Of a stretch of DNA of 64,000 bases, positions 25,728-34,250 are shown piece after piece (within the stretch, counting starts at the first letter, position 1; every line of letters starts with the position of its first letter). The translations under genes were made by a program, and so were the position numbers. The notes under the pieces are model-generated. The model was not told the origin of the DNA and searched no databases. It saw only the letters and a list, made by a program, of their open reading frames with translations. The DNA comes from an uncultured Atopobiaceae bacterium (GTDB lineage: Bacteria; Actinomycetota; Coriobacteriia; Coriobacteriales; Atopobiaceae), in NCBI GenBank assembly GCA_944322145.1, contig CALUNW010000006.1, positions 124,001-188,000 on the forward strand, written 5' to 3'.

Positions 25728-26987
25728 ATGAGACGCCCGCGTCAGCTTCTTGCCCCCGTTCTTCTCGCCTGCCTTCTTGCGCTGGGACTCGCCGGCTGCC
25801 AACAGGCGCTCTCGCTCACGGCGACCGACCTCACCGCCGACGTCAAACCCGCCTCGGAAGCCTCCGTCGAGATGGCCGACGCAACGGCCACCTATGACTT
25901 TGCGCTCGACCTGCTCCGCGAGAGCACGGCCGAGGCGCCTTCGGAAAACACGCTCGTCTCCCCGCTCTCGGTGCTCTACGCGCTCGCCATGGCCGAGAAC
26001 GGGGCGGACGGCGAGACGCTCACGCAGATGGAACAGGCCACCGGGATGAGCGTCGAGGAGCTCACGGACACCCTCCAGGCCTACCTGCAGCTCTCGAGCT
26101 CATACGACGGGCCGCTCTCGCTCGCCAACTCCGTCTGGATGCGCGACTCCGACGGCCTGTCCGTGGAGGACGCCTTCCTCGAGGCGTGCGGCGGCAAGCT
26201 CGGCGCGCAGGTCTTCTCGGCGCCCTTTGACGACTCCACCGTGGCAGACGTCAACGCCTGGATCAGCGAGAAGACCCACGAGATGATTCCCGAGATGCTC
26301 AGCCAGCTCCCCGACCAGGCGCAGCTTCTCCTGGCAAACGCACTCGCGTTCGAAGGCGCATGGGAGGAGCCCTTCGACTCCGCGCTCGTCACGCCGGACA
26401 CGTTCACCCGCGAGGACGGCGTCGAGCAGGACGTGGACATGATGCACTCCACCGAGAACTCCTATTTCGAGAACGACCTCGCCGCCGGCTTTGCCAAGCC
26501 CTACGAGGACCACGACTACCGCTTCGTGGGTCTGCTTCCTAACAAGGGCGTCACGGTGGCGGAGCTGCTGGAGAGCCTCGATGGGGAGGGCCTGGCAGAA
26601 CTGCTGACCCCGAAGGAAAACACCGTCGTGCTCGTGAGCCTGCCCACGTTCACGAGCAGCTACGACATCGAGCTCTCGGACGCGCTCCGGGCGCTCGGGG
26701 TGACGGACGCCTTCGACGCCGAGGCCGCGGACTTCTCGCGCATGGGCAGCTCGGACGCCGGACCGCTGTTCATCGGCAGCGTGCTGCACAAGACGTTCAT
26801 CGACGTCGACGAGGAGGGCACGCGCGCTGCGGCGGCAACGGTCACAACGATGGACGGCGCCGCCGCCCCCATCGAGGAGGAGCCCGAGGTCAAGGAGGTC
26901 ATCCTGGACCGGCCCTTCGTCTACCTCATCGTCGACGCGCACACGATGACGCCCATCTTCACCGGCACCCTCATGTCCGCCGAGTGA
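25728..26987 (+). CDS. Serpin-family protease inhibitor, predicted lipoprotein
   Basis: 419 residues. Signal peptide with lipobox LAGC (LLACLLALGLAGC). Serpin core features: NTLVSPLSVLYALAMAENGA, SLANSVWMR, LLLANALAFEGAWEEPF, FVGLLPNKGVTVAELLESL. The reactive-centre hinge EEGTRAAAATVTTM (about 361-375) has the small residues required for inhibitory loop insertion, and the C-terminal FDRPFVYLI-like motif reads LDRPFVYLIVDAHTMTPIFTG. Likely inhibits serine or cysteine proteases at the cell surface, plausibly host or competitor enzymes. RBS GGAGGGAG. The TGA stop comes from a palindrome. Neighbour of the sigma/anti-sigma pair. Confidence 0.93.
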   Translation: MRRPRQLLAPVLLACLLALGLAGCQQALSLTATDLTADVKPASEASVEMADATATYDFALDLLRESTAEAPSENTLVSPLSVLYALAMAENGADGETLTQMEQATGMSVEELTDTLQAYLQLSSSYDGPLSLANSVWMRDSDGLSVEDAFLEACGGKLGAQVFSAPFDDSTVADVNAWISEKTHEMIPEMLSQLPDQAQLLLANALAFEGAWEEPFDSALVTPDTFTREDGVEQDVDMMHSTENSYFENDLAAGFAKPYEDHDYRFVGLLPNKGVTVAELLESLDGEGLAELLTPKENTVVLVSLPTFTSSYDIELSDALRALGVTDAFDAEAADFSRMGSSDAGPLFIGSVLHKTFIDVDEEGTRAAAATVTTMDGAAAPIEEEPEVKEVILDRPFVYLIVDAHTMTPIFTGTLMSAE

Positions 26988-27030
26988 TTCAAAAGGGGAT
27001 TCAAAAGGGGACAGTCCCCTTTTGAATCAT
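26985..27030. repeat. Family A palindrome with an extra left half-copy
   Basis: A 14-bp half (TGATTCAAAAGGGG, 26985-26998) is followed directly by an almost complete 32-bp palindrome (26999-27030). The first TGA is the serpin stop codon. Confidence 0.93.
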
Positions 27031-27037
27031 GCTCCCG

Positions 27038-27068
27038 ATGATGAAAAGGGACTGTCCCTTTTCATCAT
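27038..27068. repeat. 31-bp palindrome, family B
   Basis: ATGATGAAAAGGGACTG with its complement CCCTTTTCATCAT. Only 7 nt beyond the family A copy above, so two palindrome types sit in tandem between the serpin and the sigma-factor gene. Confidence 0.95.
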
Positions 27069-27121
27069 TACGGGAACAATATGCTCCTCTCGCGCATGTT
27101 AGGGGCGAGGAGGTGAGGGGC

Positions 27122-27697
27122 ATGACCGCCAAGCAAGTTCAACGCACCGAGAAGTTCATGCGGCACGCGATGGCCGCGCACGGCAACTCGGTCTATCTCG
27201 TCGCCCTCGCGCAGACGCGCTCCGAGGCCGACGCCCAGGACGTGGCGCAGGACGTCTTCTGCCGTCTGCTCACGGACGGCACCGCGTTCACGAGCGACGA
27301 GCACCTGAAGGCCTGGCTTTTGCGCGTGACCGTCAACCGATGCCACGAGTTCCACCGGTCGCCCTGGAGCCAGCGGGTGGAGAGCGCAGACGACGCGGGT
27401 CGCGAGCTGCCGGCGCCGGATGCGCCAGCCGAGGACGCGGCCCTCGCGGAGCTGCGCGCGGACCCGGTCTGGCAGGCGCTCCAGGCCCTGCCCGAGAAGC
27501 TCCGCGTGGCGGCGCTGCTCCACTACGTGGAGGAGTACTCGACCGAGGAGATCGCCCGCATCGTGGGCAGCCCGCCGGCGACGGTGCGCACGCGCCTGCA
27601 CCGGGCGCGCAAGCAGATGAGAGAGACGCTCGAGTCCCCCGCGAGCCCCGCAACAAACCCCGCAAAGGAGAAGAACTATGGACAGGCACACGCTTGA
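27122..27697 (+). CDS. ECF-subfamily RNA polymerase sigma factor
   Basis: 191 residues. Sigma region 2 is AQDVAQDVFCRLLTDG and KAWLLRVTVNRCHEF; region 4 is LPEKLRVAALLHYVEEYSTEEIARIVGSPPATVRTRLHRARKQM. ATG 27122 with GAGGTGAGG ribosome site. It overlaps the next gene by 20 nt, the usual coupling of an ECF sigma factor with its anti-sigma. It may control the adjacent serpin or an envelope regulon; target promoters are not identifiable here. Confidence 0.93.
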   Translation: MTAKQVQRTEKFMRHAMAAHGNSVYLVALAQTRSEADAQDVAQDVFCRLLTDGTAFTSDEHLKAWLLRVTVNRCHEFHRSPWSQRVESADDAGRELPAPDAPAEDAALAELRADPVWQALQALPEKLRVAALLHYVEEYSTEEIARIVGSPPATVRTRLHRARKQMRETLESPASPATNPAKEKNYGQAHA

Positions 27698-28739
27698 GCA
27701 GTTCCGCACGCGGGCGCGCAGGGTGGCGCTGCCCGAGGGCGTTCACGAATCCGTGCTGGACGAGATCAGAGTCGAGAAGGGCGAGCGCGCCCGCGGCCCG
27801 CGTCGGCCGCGACGGCCGCAGCGGAGCATGACGCGGCGCGCGGCCGTAGGCGCGGGGCTTGCCGTCCTGGGCAGCGCCGCCGCACTTCTCGCCCTCTCCG
27901 TGATCGTGCGCCCCGGAGAAGGCGACCCCGCGGCGGCAGAGGGCAACTGGTTTGCCCTCAAGGCATACGCCGACGGCATCTCCCAGGGCGAGAGCACCGT
28001 TCTGGCCCAGCGCAGCATCAGCCTCGCCGGGTCGCTCGGCGGCAGCGAGGGGTCCGGCTGGTATGCCGCCCACAGCATCGACCTGCGCTGCGAGGGAGCC
28101 AACATCGACCGCATCGACTACGCGATCGAGGGGGAGTTCGTGAGCCCCGAGGGACAGCCGGACGAGGGCTTCGCCGGCAACGCGGTGTGGTTCGACGCGC
28201 AGTACAGCCGGCCCTACGAGCTGGGCGAGGGCGAGGCCTACCCCGATCACGGCGGAGCGGGCGCGGGCTTCAGCGTCTCCTACGAGGAGCAGCAGGCCGA
28301 CGAGGAGAGCTTCAACCGCCAGGTCTGGACGAGCTTTCCGACCGACGACGAGATTCGCGAGGCGCGCGCCGCGAAGGACGCCCTGCCGATTGACGCGGCC
28401 TCGCTCGACGAAGAGGTGGCGCGCTGGGAGGCGCTCAACAGGTTCCGCTTTGTCCTCGAGCGGAGAAGCGCGGACATCCTTGCCCAGACCACGCTCGTGA
28501 TGACGGTCACCTTTGCCGACGGGAGCGAGCAGGTCAAGCGCTACCGCATCTCCCCGAGCGAGGACTTCGACGAGACGTATCAGGGCTATCTCGACTCCCA
28601 GGCGCGCAACGGCGCGATCCTCAGCTATTACCGCGACGTCGAGCCCAAGCCCGAGGAATACCTCGAGGCACAGGAGGCGACCGACGGGCTCTACGCCAAC
28701 TGGCCCGATCTCTACACCATCACCGAGGTCACGGAGTAA
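27678..28739 (+). CDS. Probable membrane anti-sigma factor
   Basis: 353 residues. Cytoplasmic N-terminal ~50 residues (MDRHTLEQFRTRARRVALP..., Arg-rich), one membrane helix (about 54-78, AAVGAGLAVLGSAAALLALSVIV), then a large acidic extracytoplasmic domain with no family I recognise. Overlaps the sigma-factor gene by 20 nt, the main reason for calling it its anti-sigma partner; a sensing role for the outer domain is inferred. Confidence 0.7.
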   Translation: MDRHTLEQFRTRARRVALPEGVHESVLDEIRVEKGERARGPRRPRRPQRSMTRRAAVGAGLAVLGSAAALLALSVIVRPGEGDPAAAEGNWFALKAYADGISQGESTVLAQRSISLAGSLGGSEGSGWYAAHSIDLRCEGANIDRIDYAIEGEFVSPEGQPDEGFAGNAVWFDAQYSRPYELGEGEAYPDHGGAGAGFSVSYEEQQADEESFNRQVWTSFPTDDEIREARAAKDALPIDAASLDEEVARWEALNRFRFVLERRSADILAQTTLVMTVTFADGSEQVKRYRISPSEDFDETYQGYLDSQARNGAILSYYRDVEPKPEEYLEAQEATDGLYANWPDLYTITEVTE

Positions 28740-28745
28740 ACGAGA

Positions 28746-28784
28746 CCGCCCCGACGTCCTTCTCGCAAAGAAACGTCGGGGCGG
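28746..28784. terminator. Hairpin after the sigma/anti-sigma genes
   Basis: CCGCCCCGACGT (28746-28757) pairs with ACGTCGGGGCGG (28773-28784); loop CCTTCTCGCAAAGAA. No T-run. Lies between convergent genes, followed at once by a family B palindrome. Confidence 0.7.
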
Positions 28785-28789
28785 CGAAA

Positions 28790-28818
28790 TGATGAAAAGG
28801 GACTGTCCCTTTTCATCA
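28790..28818. repeat. 29-bp palindrome, family B, at the malic-enzyme stop
   Basis: Arms TGATGAAAAGGGA / TCCCTTTTCATCA. On the minus strand its leading TGA is the stop codon of the malic enzyme. Confidence 0.95.
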
Positions 28819-29994
28819 CAGGCGGGCGACGCCGGAGGTGCGGGCGGCCTCGGCCACGGCGGCGGCGACGGCGGGCGCCACGCGCTCGTCGAAGGCGCCG
28901 GGGATGATGTAGTCGGCGGCGCGGTGCTCGTCGTCGACGAGGCCGGCGATCGCGTAGGCCGCGGCCTCCATCATGTCGTCGTTGATGTCCGAGGCGCGCA
29001 CGTCGAGGGCGCCGCGGAAGATGCCCGGGAACGCGAGCACGTTGTTGATCTGGTTGGGGAAGTCGGAGCGGCCCGTGGCGGCCACGGCGGCCCCGGCGGC
29101 CAGCGCCTCGTCCGGCATGATCTCCGGCACGGGGTTGGCGCAGGCGAAGACGATCGGGTCGGCTGCCATCGTGCGGACCATGTCCTGGGTGAGCACGCCC
29201 GGGGCCGACACGCCCACGAAGACGTCGGCGCCGCGCACGGCGTCGGCGAGGCTGCCCTTCACGCCCTCGCGGTTGGTCCACGTGGCGATCTCGGCCTTCT
29301 CGGGGTTGAGGCCCTCGCGGCCCTCGTAGATGGCGCCCGTGCGGTCGCAGATGATGACGTCCTTCACGCCCATGCGCTGCATGAGCTTGGCGATGGAGAT
29401 GCCCGCGGCGCCGGCGCCGGAGAAGACCACGCGCACGTCGGAGAGCTCGCGTCCCGTGAGGCGGCACGCGTTGATGAGCGCGGCGCAGGTCACCACGGCC
29501 GTGCCGTGCTGGTCGTCGTGGAAGACGGGGATGTCGCAGGACTCCTTGAGGCGGCGCTCGATCTCGAAGCAGCGCGGCGCGGAGATGTCCTCCAGGTTGA
29601 TGCCGCCGAAGCTGCCGGCGATGAGCTCGACGGTGCGGACGATCTCGTCCACGTCCTTGGAGCGCACGCACAGCGGGAACGCATCGACGTCGGCGAAGGT
29701 CTTGAACAGGGCGCACTTGCCCTCCATGACCGGCATGCCCGCCTCGGGGCCGATGTCGCCCAGCCCCAGCACCGCGGTGCCGTCCGTGACCACGGCCACC
29801 AGGTTGCCGCGGCGGGTGTAGGTGTAGGAGTCGTCCACGTTCTCGGAGATCTTGAGGCACGGCTCGGCGACGCCCGGCGTGTAGGCCACGGCCAGCTCCT
29901 CGGGGCTGGTGATCGGCGCGCGGGTGATCACCTCGATCTTGCCCTGCCACTCGCGGTGCTTGTCGAGCGCGTACTGCTTGGCGTCCTCAGCCAT
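28816..29994 (-). CDS. NAD(P)-dependent malic enzyme
   Basis: 392 residues. Oxidatively decarboxylates malate to pyruvate. Has VAYTPGVAEPCLKI, the malate-binding VFHDDQHGTAVVTCAALINA, the NAD-binding VVFSGAGAAGISIAKLM and the conserved GRSDFPNQINNVLAFPGIFRGALD. ATG 29994 with GGGAG ribosome site; the more upstream frame is weak. The minimal length corresponds to the short bacterial (SfcA/MaeA-like subgroup without C-terminal phosphotransacetylase). Stop codon taken from a palindrome. Confidence 0.95.
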   Translation of the reverse strand: MAEDAKQYALDKHREWQGKIEVITRAPITSPEELAVAYTPGVAEPCLKISENVDDSYTYTRRGNLVAVVTDGTAVLGLGDIGPEAGMPVMEGKCALFKTFADVDAFPLCVRSKDVDEIVRTVELIAGSFGGINLEDISAPRCFEIERRLKESCDIPVFHDDQHGTAVVTCAALINACRLTGRELSDVRVVFSGAGAAGISIAKLMQRMGVKDVIICDRTGAIYEGREGLNPEKAEIATWTNREGVKGSLADAVRGADVFVGVSAPGVLTQDMVRTMAADPIVFACANPVPEIMPDEALAAGAAVAATGRSDFPNQINNVLAFPGIFRGALDVRASDINDDMMEAAAYAIAGLVDDEHRAADYIIPGAFDERVAPAVAAAVAEAARTSGVARL

Positions 29995-30121
29995 GGAAAC
30001 TCCCATCTCACGGGGCCGGTCGTGCTCCGGCCGTCTTGGCGATAAGAACCATGTGCAAGTGTACTCATTTTGGAGGCTTGCCGAGCGCTCGAACAAGCGC
30101 GGTTAACGTGCTCGCGCACCG

Positions 30122-30197
30122 TTCGTTCACCGCGCTCAAACGACCAAATATTGAGGCAGTCGGAGCCAAATTTGGTCGTTTGAGCGCGGTGAACGAA
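30122..30197. repeat. 76-bp palindrome with perfect 28-bp arms
   Basis: TTCGTTCACCGCGCTC... at 30122-30149 pairs with 30170-30197 across a 20-nt loop. Different in sequence from the GGGGAC families. It occupies the upstream side of the malic-enzyme gene, between it and the NlpC/P60-like gene. Confidence 0.9.
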
Positions 30198-30261
30198 GCG
30201 GGGCAGCAAGTGCGCAGACGGCGAGAAGAACCGCGCGGCGGCAACGTCGCCGGAGCAACCC

Positions 30262-30777
30262 TCACGCGAGCGAAATCGCGCCAATCCAGCCCCAGCGCGG
30301 CTCGGACGCCACGCCATACGATGAGAGCCAGAGCTCGAGAGGCACCCGGCGCACGCAGCCGTCCACACAGTCCATGACCACGTTGTCTCCCACGTAGAGA
30401 CCCACGTGCCCGTAGTCCCAGCCGCCCGCACCATACGGATCGCGCCCCACGGCGACGATCATCCCCACCAGCAGGTCGCGCGTGTCCGTGAGGTGGCAGA
30501 ACCCGTCGTAGAGCGCTCGCGCGTCGCCGCTCACGTAGCCCATGCCCAGCCTGGAGAACGCGCGCTCCACCCACGCCGCGCAGAGGTCCTCCCCCATCGG
30601 CGCCGTCCCGTGCGCGCACTCGACGAGCCGTCGCTGCGGCGCGCCGGCGTCCATGAGCGCCTGCGGCTCATGACCCGCCGGCACTTCTCGCCAGGCGGGA
30701 AATCCAAAGATCGTGGTGACGCCGTCGGCCGCCAGAAGGCCGCGCGCGGACAGCGCCGCAAGAAGCCGCTCCCTCAC
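30262..30777 (-). CDS. NlpC/P60 (CHAP-like) fold protein without signal peptide
   Basis: 171 residues. A Cys66 in MGEDLCAAWVERAFSRLG and a His124 in YGHVGLYVGDNVVMDCVDG give the Cys/His pair of NlpC/P60 or CHAP peptidases, with the usual spacing. No signal peptide or wall-binding repeats. It could cleave a murein fragment or act on a cytoplasmic substrate; assignment rests on the motif only. Confidence 0.65.
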   Translation of the reverse strand: MRERLLAALSARGLLAADGVTTIFGFPAWREVPAGHEPQALMDAGAPQRRLVECAHGTAPMGEDLCAAWVERAFSRLGMGYVSGDARALYDGFCHLTDTRDLLVGMIVAVGRDPYGAGGWDYGHVGLYVGDNVVMDCVDGCVRRVPLELWLSSYGVASEPRWGWIGAISLA

Positions 30778-30793
30778 CGCACCTCCCTCCGGT

Positions 30794-30824
30794 GAGTCAA
30801 AAGGGGTCTGTCCCCTTTTGACTC
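30794..30824. repeat. 31-bp palindrome, family A variant
   Basis: GAGTCAAAAGGGG / CCCCTTTTGACTC around TCTGT. Arms start GAGTC rather than GATTC. In the divergent spacer between the NlpC-like gene and galE. Confidence 0.93.
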
Positions 30825-30901
30825 TACGGCAGCGGGAGACCGACGTATACTTGAAACTTAGGGGGAAACAGTCAGGAAGACGCTACAACGAAAGGACTTC
30901 C

Positions 30902-31957
30902 ATGAGCGAGAAGATCGCACCCCAGGACACCTGTGTGCTTGTGACGGGCGGCGCCGGCTTCATCGGCAGCCACACCGTCGTTGAGCTGCTTACGGGCGGC
31001 TATCAGGTCGTCATCGTCGACGACCTCTCCAACGCCTCCCCCAAGGTCATGGACCGCATCAAGACCATCGTCGGCGACGAGGCCGCAGCAAACCTCACCT
31101 TCTACGAGGCCGACGTCAACGACCGCGCCGCGCTCGCCAAGATCTTTGACGCCCACCACCCGAGCCGTGTCATCCACTTTGCTGGCTACAAGGCCGTGGG
31201 CGAGTCCGTGAGCAAGCCGGTCGAGTACTACAGCAACAACATCGGCAACACCCTCACGCTCGTGGACGTCATGCGCGAGCACGGCTGCAAGTCGATCATC
31301 TTCTCCAGCTCCGCCACCGTCTACGGCGACCCGGACTCCCTGCCGCTCACCGAGGAGAGCCCCAAGAAGCCGGCGACCAACCCCTATGGCTGGACCAAGT
31401 GGATGATCGAGCAGATCCTCACCGACCTCCACACCGCCGACCCGGAGTGGAACGTCGTGCTGCTGCGCTACTTCAACCCCATCGGCGCGCACCCCTCGGG
31501 CCTCATGGGCGAAGACCCCAAGGGCATCCCCAACAACCTCGTGCCCTACGTCGCGCAGACTGCCATCGGCAAGCGCGACGCCGTCCACGTCTTTGGCAAC
31601 GACTACGACACGCCCGACGGCACCGGCGTGCGCGACTACATCCACGTCTGCGACCTCGCGTCCGGCCACGTCGCGGCGCTCTCCTGGATGAACGGCCGCA
31701 CCGGCGTCGAGATCTTCAACCTCGGCACCGGCACGGGCACCTCGGTGCTCCAGATCATCGAGGCGTTCTCCAAGGCGTGCGGCCACGAGATTCCCTACGT
31801 CGTGGACCCGCGCCGCCCCGGCGACGTCACCGCCAACTACGCCGACTGCACCAAGGCGCGCGAGCTCATGGGCTGGGAGGCCAAGTTCGACGTCGAGGAC
31901 ATGTGCCGCGACTCCTGGAACTGGCAGTCCCACAACCCCGACGGCTACGAGGGCTAA
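30902..31957 (+). CDS. galE: UDP-glucose 4-epimerase
   Basis: 351-residue extended SDR enzyme converting UDP-Gal and UDP-Glc. NAD-binding GGAGFIGSH (residues 16-24), catalytic Ser in SSSATVYGDP and the YxxxK in NPYGWTKWMIEQ; sugar-binding GVRDYIHVCDLASGH. TATACT at 30846-30851 as a -10 and AACGAAAGGACTTCC before ATG 30902. Followed 23 nt later by the polyprenyl synthase gene. Confidence 0.96.
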   Translation: MSEKIAPQDTCVLVTGGAGFIGSHTVVELLTGGYQVVIVDDLSNASPKVMDRIKTIVGDEAAANLTFYEADVNDRAALAKIFDAHHPSRVIHFAGYKAVGESVSKPVEYYSNNIGNTLTLVDVMREHGCKSIIFSSSATVYGDPDSLPLTEESPKKPATNPYGWTKWMIEQILTDLHTADPEWNVVLLRYFNPIGAHPSGLMGEDPKGIPNNLVPYVAQTAIGKRDAVHVFGNDYDTPDGTGVRDYIHVCDLASGHVAALSWMNGRTGVEIFNLGTGTGTSVLQIIEAFSKACGHEIPYVVDPRRPGDVTANYADCTKARELMGWEAKFDVEDMCRDSWNWQSHNPDGYEG

Positions 31958-31980
31958 GGGAAGGCAAAGCGAGAAGGACC

Positions 31981-33024
31981 ATGGAAGAGCTCTTCGTCAC
32001 CTACCTCAAGGAGCGCCTGTCCCTCGTCGAGGGCGCGCTTGCGGACGCGGCGGCCGCGCCGCTTACTGACGGCGCGGCCCGCGACGACCTTGACCGCTAT
32101 CTCTACGGCCCGCTCGAGCGCTTCACCGCCTCGGGCGGCAAGCGCGTCCGGCCCGTGCTCGCGCTTCTCGGGGCCGAGGCGGTGGGGGGCCGCGCCGAGG
32201 ACGCGCTCTCGTGCGCGGTGGCGGTAGAGCTCTTCCAGAGCGCCGCCCTCATCCACGACGACATCGCCGACGAGGGCGAGCTTCGGCGCGGCGAGCCGTG
32301 CCTGCACCGCGTCGAGGGCGAGGGCCTTGCCATCAACGCCGGCGACCTCGCCCTCACCCAGGTCTTCGAGGTTCTTCTCGCCGACGAGGGACTTGTCGCG
32401 GAGCGCAAGGTCCGCGTCATGGGCGAGATCGCCCGCATGGAGCGTCACACCCTCGAGGGCCAGGCGCTCGACCTGGGATGGGTGCGCGACGGTCGCTGGG
32501 ACCTCACGACCGACGACTACCTCTACATGGTTCGGAGCAAGACCGCCTGGTATTCCGCCGCAGTCCCGCTCTACGTGGGCGCCCTCGCGGCGGGCGCGTC
32601 CGAGGAGGCCGCTCGGGACCTGCTCGAGCTGGGGCTCTCTGCGGGCGTTGCCTTCCAGCTTCAGGACGACCTGCTCAATCTCGTGGGCGATGCGGCGGCG
32701 CAGGGCAAGGACTTCCGCTCGGACGTCACCGAGGGCAAGCGCACGCTCGCCGTCGTCTGGGCGCTCGAGCATCTTGACGCGGCAGATCGCGCCGAGCTTG
32801 TGGGCCTTCTCGACGCGCACTCCGCCGCGCCCGCCGACCTCGAGCGCGCCGTGCGCCTCATCGAGCTCGGCGGGGGCATCGAGAGGTGCCGCGCGCTGGC
32901 TCGCGAGCTCGCCGCGGACGCAAAGCGTCAGGCGGACGCGCTCCTCGAGGCCGGTCACATCTCGGTTGAGGCTCGCGACCTGCTAGTCTCTATGGCAGAC
33001 TTCTTCGTGGAGCGCGCGGGCTGA
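31981..33024 (+). CDS. Trans-polyprenyl diphosphate synthase
   Basis: 347 residues. Elongates allylic diphosphates with IPP. First Asp-rich motif HDDIADEG (93-97, DDxxD), second QLQDDLLN (about 227-230, DDxxN rather than DDxxD). GGKRVRP is present for substrate binding. Chain length of the product cannot be set from sequence, but the region around 85-92 (VELFQSAALIH) lacks a large residue, fitting a long-chain (octaprenyl-type) synthase. In an operon after galE; RBS GAGAAGGACC. Confidence 0.9.
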   Translation: MEELFVTYLKERLSLVEGALADAAAAPLTDGAARDDLDRYLYGPLERFTASGGKRVRPVLALLGAEAVGGRAEDALSCAVAVELFQSAALIHDDIADEGELRRGEPCLHRVEGEGLAINAGDLALTQVFEVLLADEGLVAERKVRVMGEIARMERHTLEGQALDLGWVRDGRWDLTTDDYLYMVRSKTAWYSAAVPLYVGALAAGASEEAARDLLELGLSAGVAFQLQDDLLNLVGDAAAQGKDFRSDVTEGKRTLAVVWALEHLDAADRAELVGLLDAHSAAPADLERAVRLIELGGGIERCRALARELAADAKRQADALLEAGHISVEARDLLVSMADFFVERAG

Positions 33025-33059
33025 CGTCCGCGCCCACCTCACGTACGCAAGGAGAGGCA

Positions 33060-33971
33060 ATGGAAACGATTCTGGAGGGCGCTCGCGGCGCCGCGGTCGA
33101 GGACATTCAGGAGCGCCTGGAATCGCTCGGCTACGAGATCGACGCTGCTGAGACGAAGGATGCGAGCTTTGGGCCGTCCACCGGGACCGCCGTCGCGCGC
33201 TTCCGCCTCGACCACGGGCTCTCGCTCGGCAAGGAGGTCGACGCCCCCACGTGGATCGCCCTCGTCGACGAGTGCTACCAGCTCGGCGACCGCACCCTCT
33301 ACCTGCGCCTCCCCAACTACCACGGCAACGACGTGCGCCAGCTCCAGGAGCGCCTCAACATCCTGGGCTTCTCGTGCGGCGAGCCGGACGGCGTCTACGG
33401 CGTGCACACCGAGGCGGCCGTCAAGCTCTTCCAGGAGAGCATCGGCGTCCTCGCCGACGGCATGGCGTTCCCGGACACCTTCGACGCCATCGAGCGTCTC
33501 AAGCACGTGTGGGCGGGCAAGCCCGCGGCGGGCCCGCACCCCATGGGCGGCATGGGCTTCGCTCGTGCCGCGAGCGTGCTGGAGACCGCGCGCATCTCCA
33601 TCACTGCCGACGATCCCATCTCGCGCAACATCGCGGGCCGCATCTGGAACCTTGCCCACGCCACGGTGGACGACTGCGGCCTCGAGCTCGTGGACAGCCG
33701 CTCCGACGCCACGACCGGGGCCCTCGTGGAGCTCTCCACGCAGCCGCTCCCGGACAACGTGGCCTCGGGCCTCGGCAACGTCATGCTCGACGACTTTGAG
33801 ACCCTTCCGATGCGCCTGCGCACCGCCATCCAGAGCTCCAGCGCCACGCCGCGCGCCGCGCGCATCGAGGTCCCTGTGGGGACCGGCGCCTTCACCATGG
33901 GCGACGCCCAGACCTACGCCGTGCTGCTGCTCGACGCCATCTGCGCCGCCTTCGAGGGCCTCGACCTGTAA
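33060..33971 (+). CDS. Protein with two peptidoglycan-binding (PG_binding_1) domains
   Basis: 303 residues. First domain: AVEDIQERLESLGYEID with GTAVARFRLDHGLS; second: RQLQERLNILGFSCGEPDGVYGVHTEAAVKLFQESIGV. The C-terminal ~120 residues carry no zinc ligands like an amidase, so no catalysis is apparent; they might be a relic of the amidase domain seen in CwlM. No signal peptide. Probably a regulator of cell-wall synthesis in the CwlM style, inferred. RBS AAGGAGAGG. Confidence 0.8.
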   Translation: METILEGARGAAVEDIQERLESLGYEIDAAETKDASFGPSTGTAVARFRLDHGLSLGKEVDAPTWIALVDECYQLGDRTLYLRLPNYHGNDVRQLQERLNILGFSCGEPDGVYGVHTEAAVKLFQESIGVLADGMAFPDTFDAIERLKHVWAGKPAAGPHPMGGMGFARAASVLETARISITADDPISRNIAGRIWNLAHATVDDCGLELVDSRSDATTGALVELSTQPLPDNVASGLGNVMLDDFETLPMRLRTAIQSSSATPRAARIEVPVGTGAFTMGDAQTYAVLLLDAICAAFEGLDL

Positions 33972-33974
33972 ATT

Positions 33975-34059
33975 GGGGACGTGTTTTTTCGTGCAGACCG
34001 TTTGGGACAGGTTATGTAGAAACCTGTCCCAAACGGTCTGCACGAAAAAACACGTCCCC
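33975..34059. repeat. Nested palindrome with perfect 39-bp arms
   Basis: GGGGACGTGTTTTTTCGTGC begins at 33975 and pairs with its reverse complement ending 34059; loop ATGTAGA (34014-34020). The ends are GGGGAC and GTCCCC, as in the short families, with AATT to the left and TTTTGAC to the right, i.e. family C and A flanks on one element. It sits 3 nt after the preceding stop and before tRNA-Gln. Confidence 0.95.
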
Positions 34060-34113
34060 TTTTGACACAGCGAGGTCCTTCTCGATTCCTGATACAATCT
34101 CAGACGGCGGCAC

Positions 34114-34188
34114 AGGGGTATCGTCCAATGGTTAGGACAGTGGTTTTTGGTGCCATCAATGTGGGTTCGAATCCTACTACCCCTGCCA
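34114..34188 (+). tRNA. tRNA-Gln (UUG), CCA encoded
   Basis: Acceptor stem AGGGGTA/TACCCCT, D-arm TCGTCCAATGGTTAGGACA, anticodon loop TTTTGGT (anticodon TTG at 34147-34149), T-arm GGGTTCGAATCC, discriminator G and encoded CCA. TACAAT at 34093-34098 is a probable -10. Confidence 0.95.
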
Positions 34189-34250
34189 CCCGCCGCCTTC
34201 GCGTTATCATGCTTCTGTAAAGGGGACACACGTCGCTTGGAGGCTCATCC

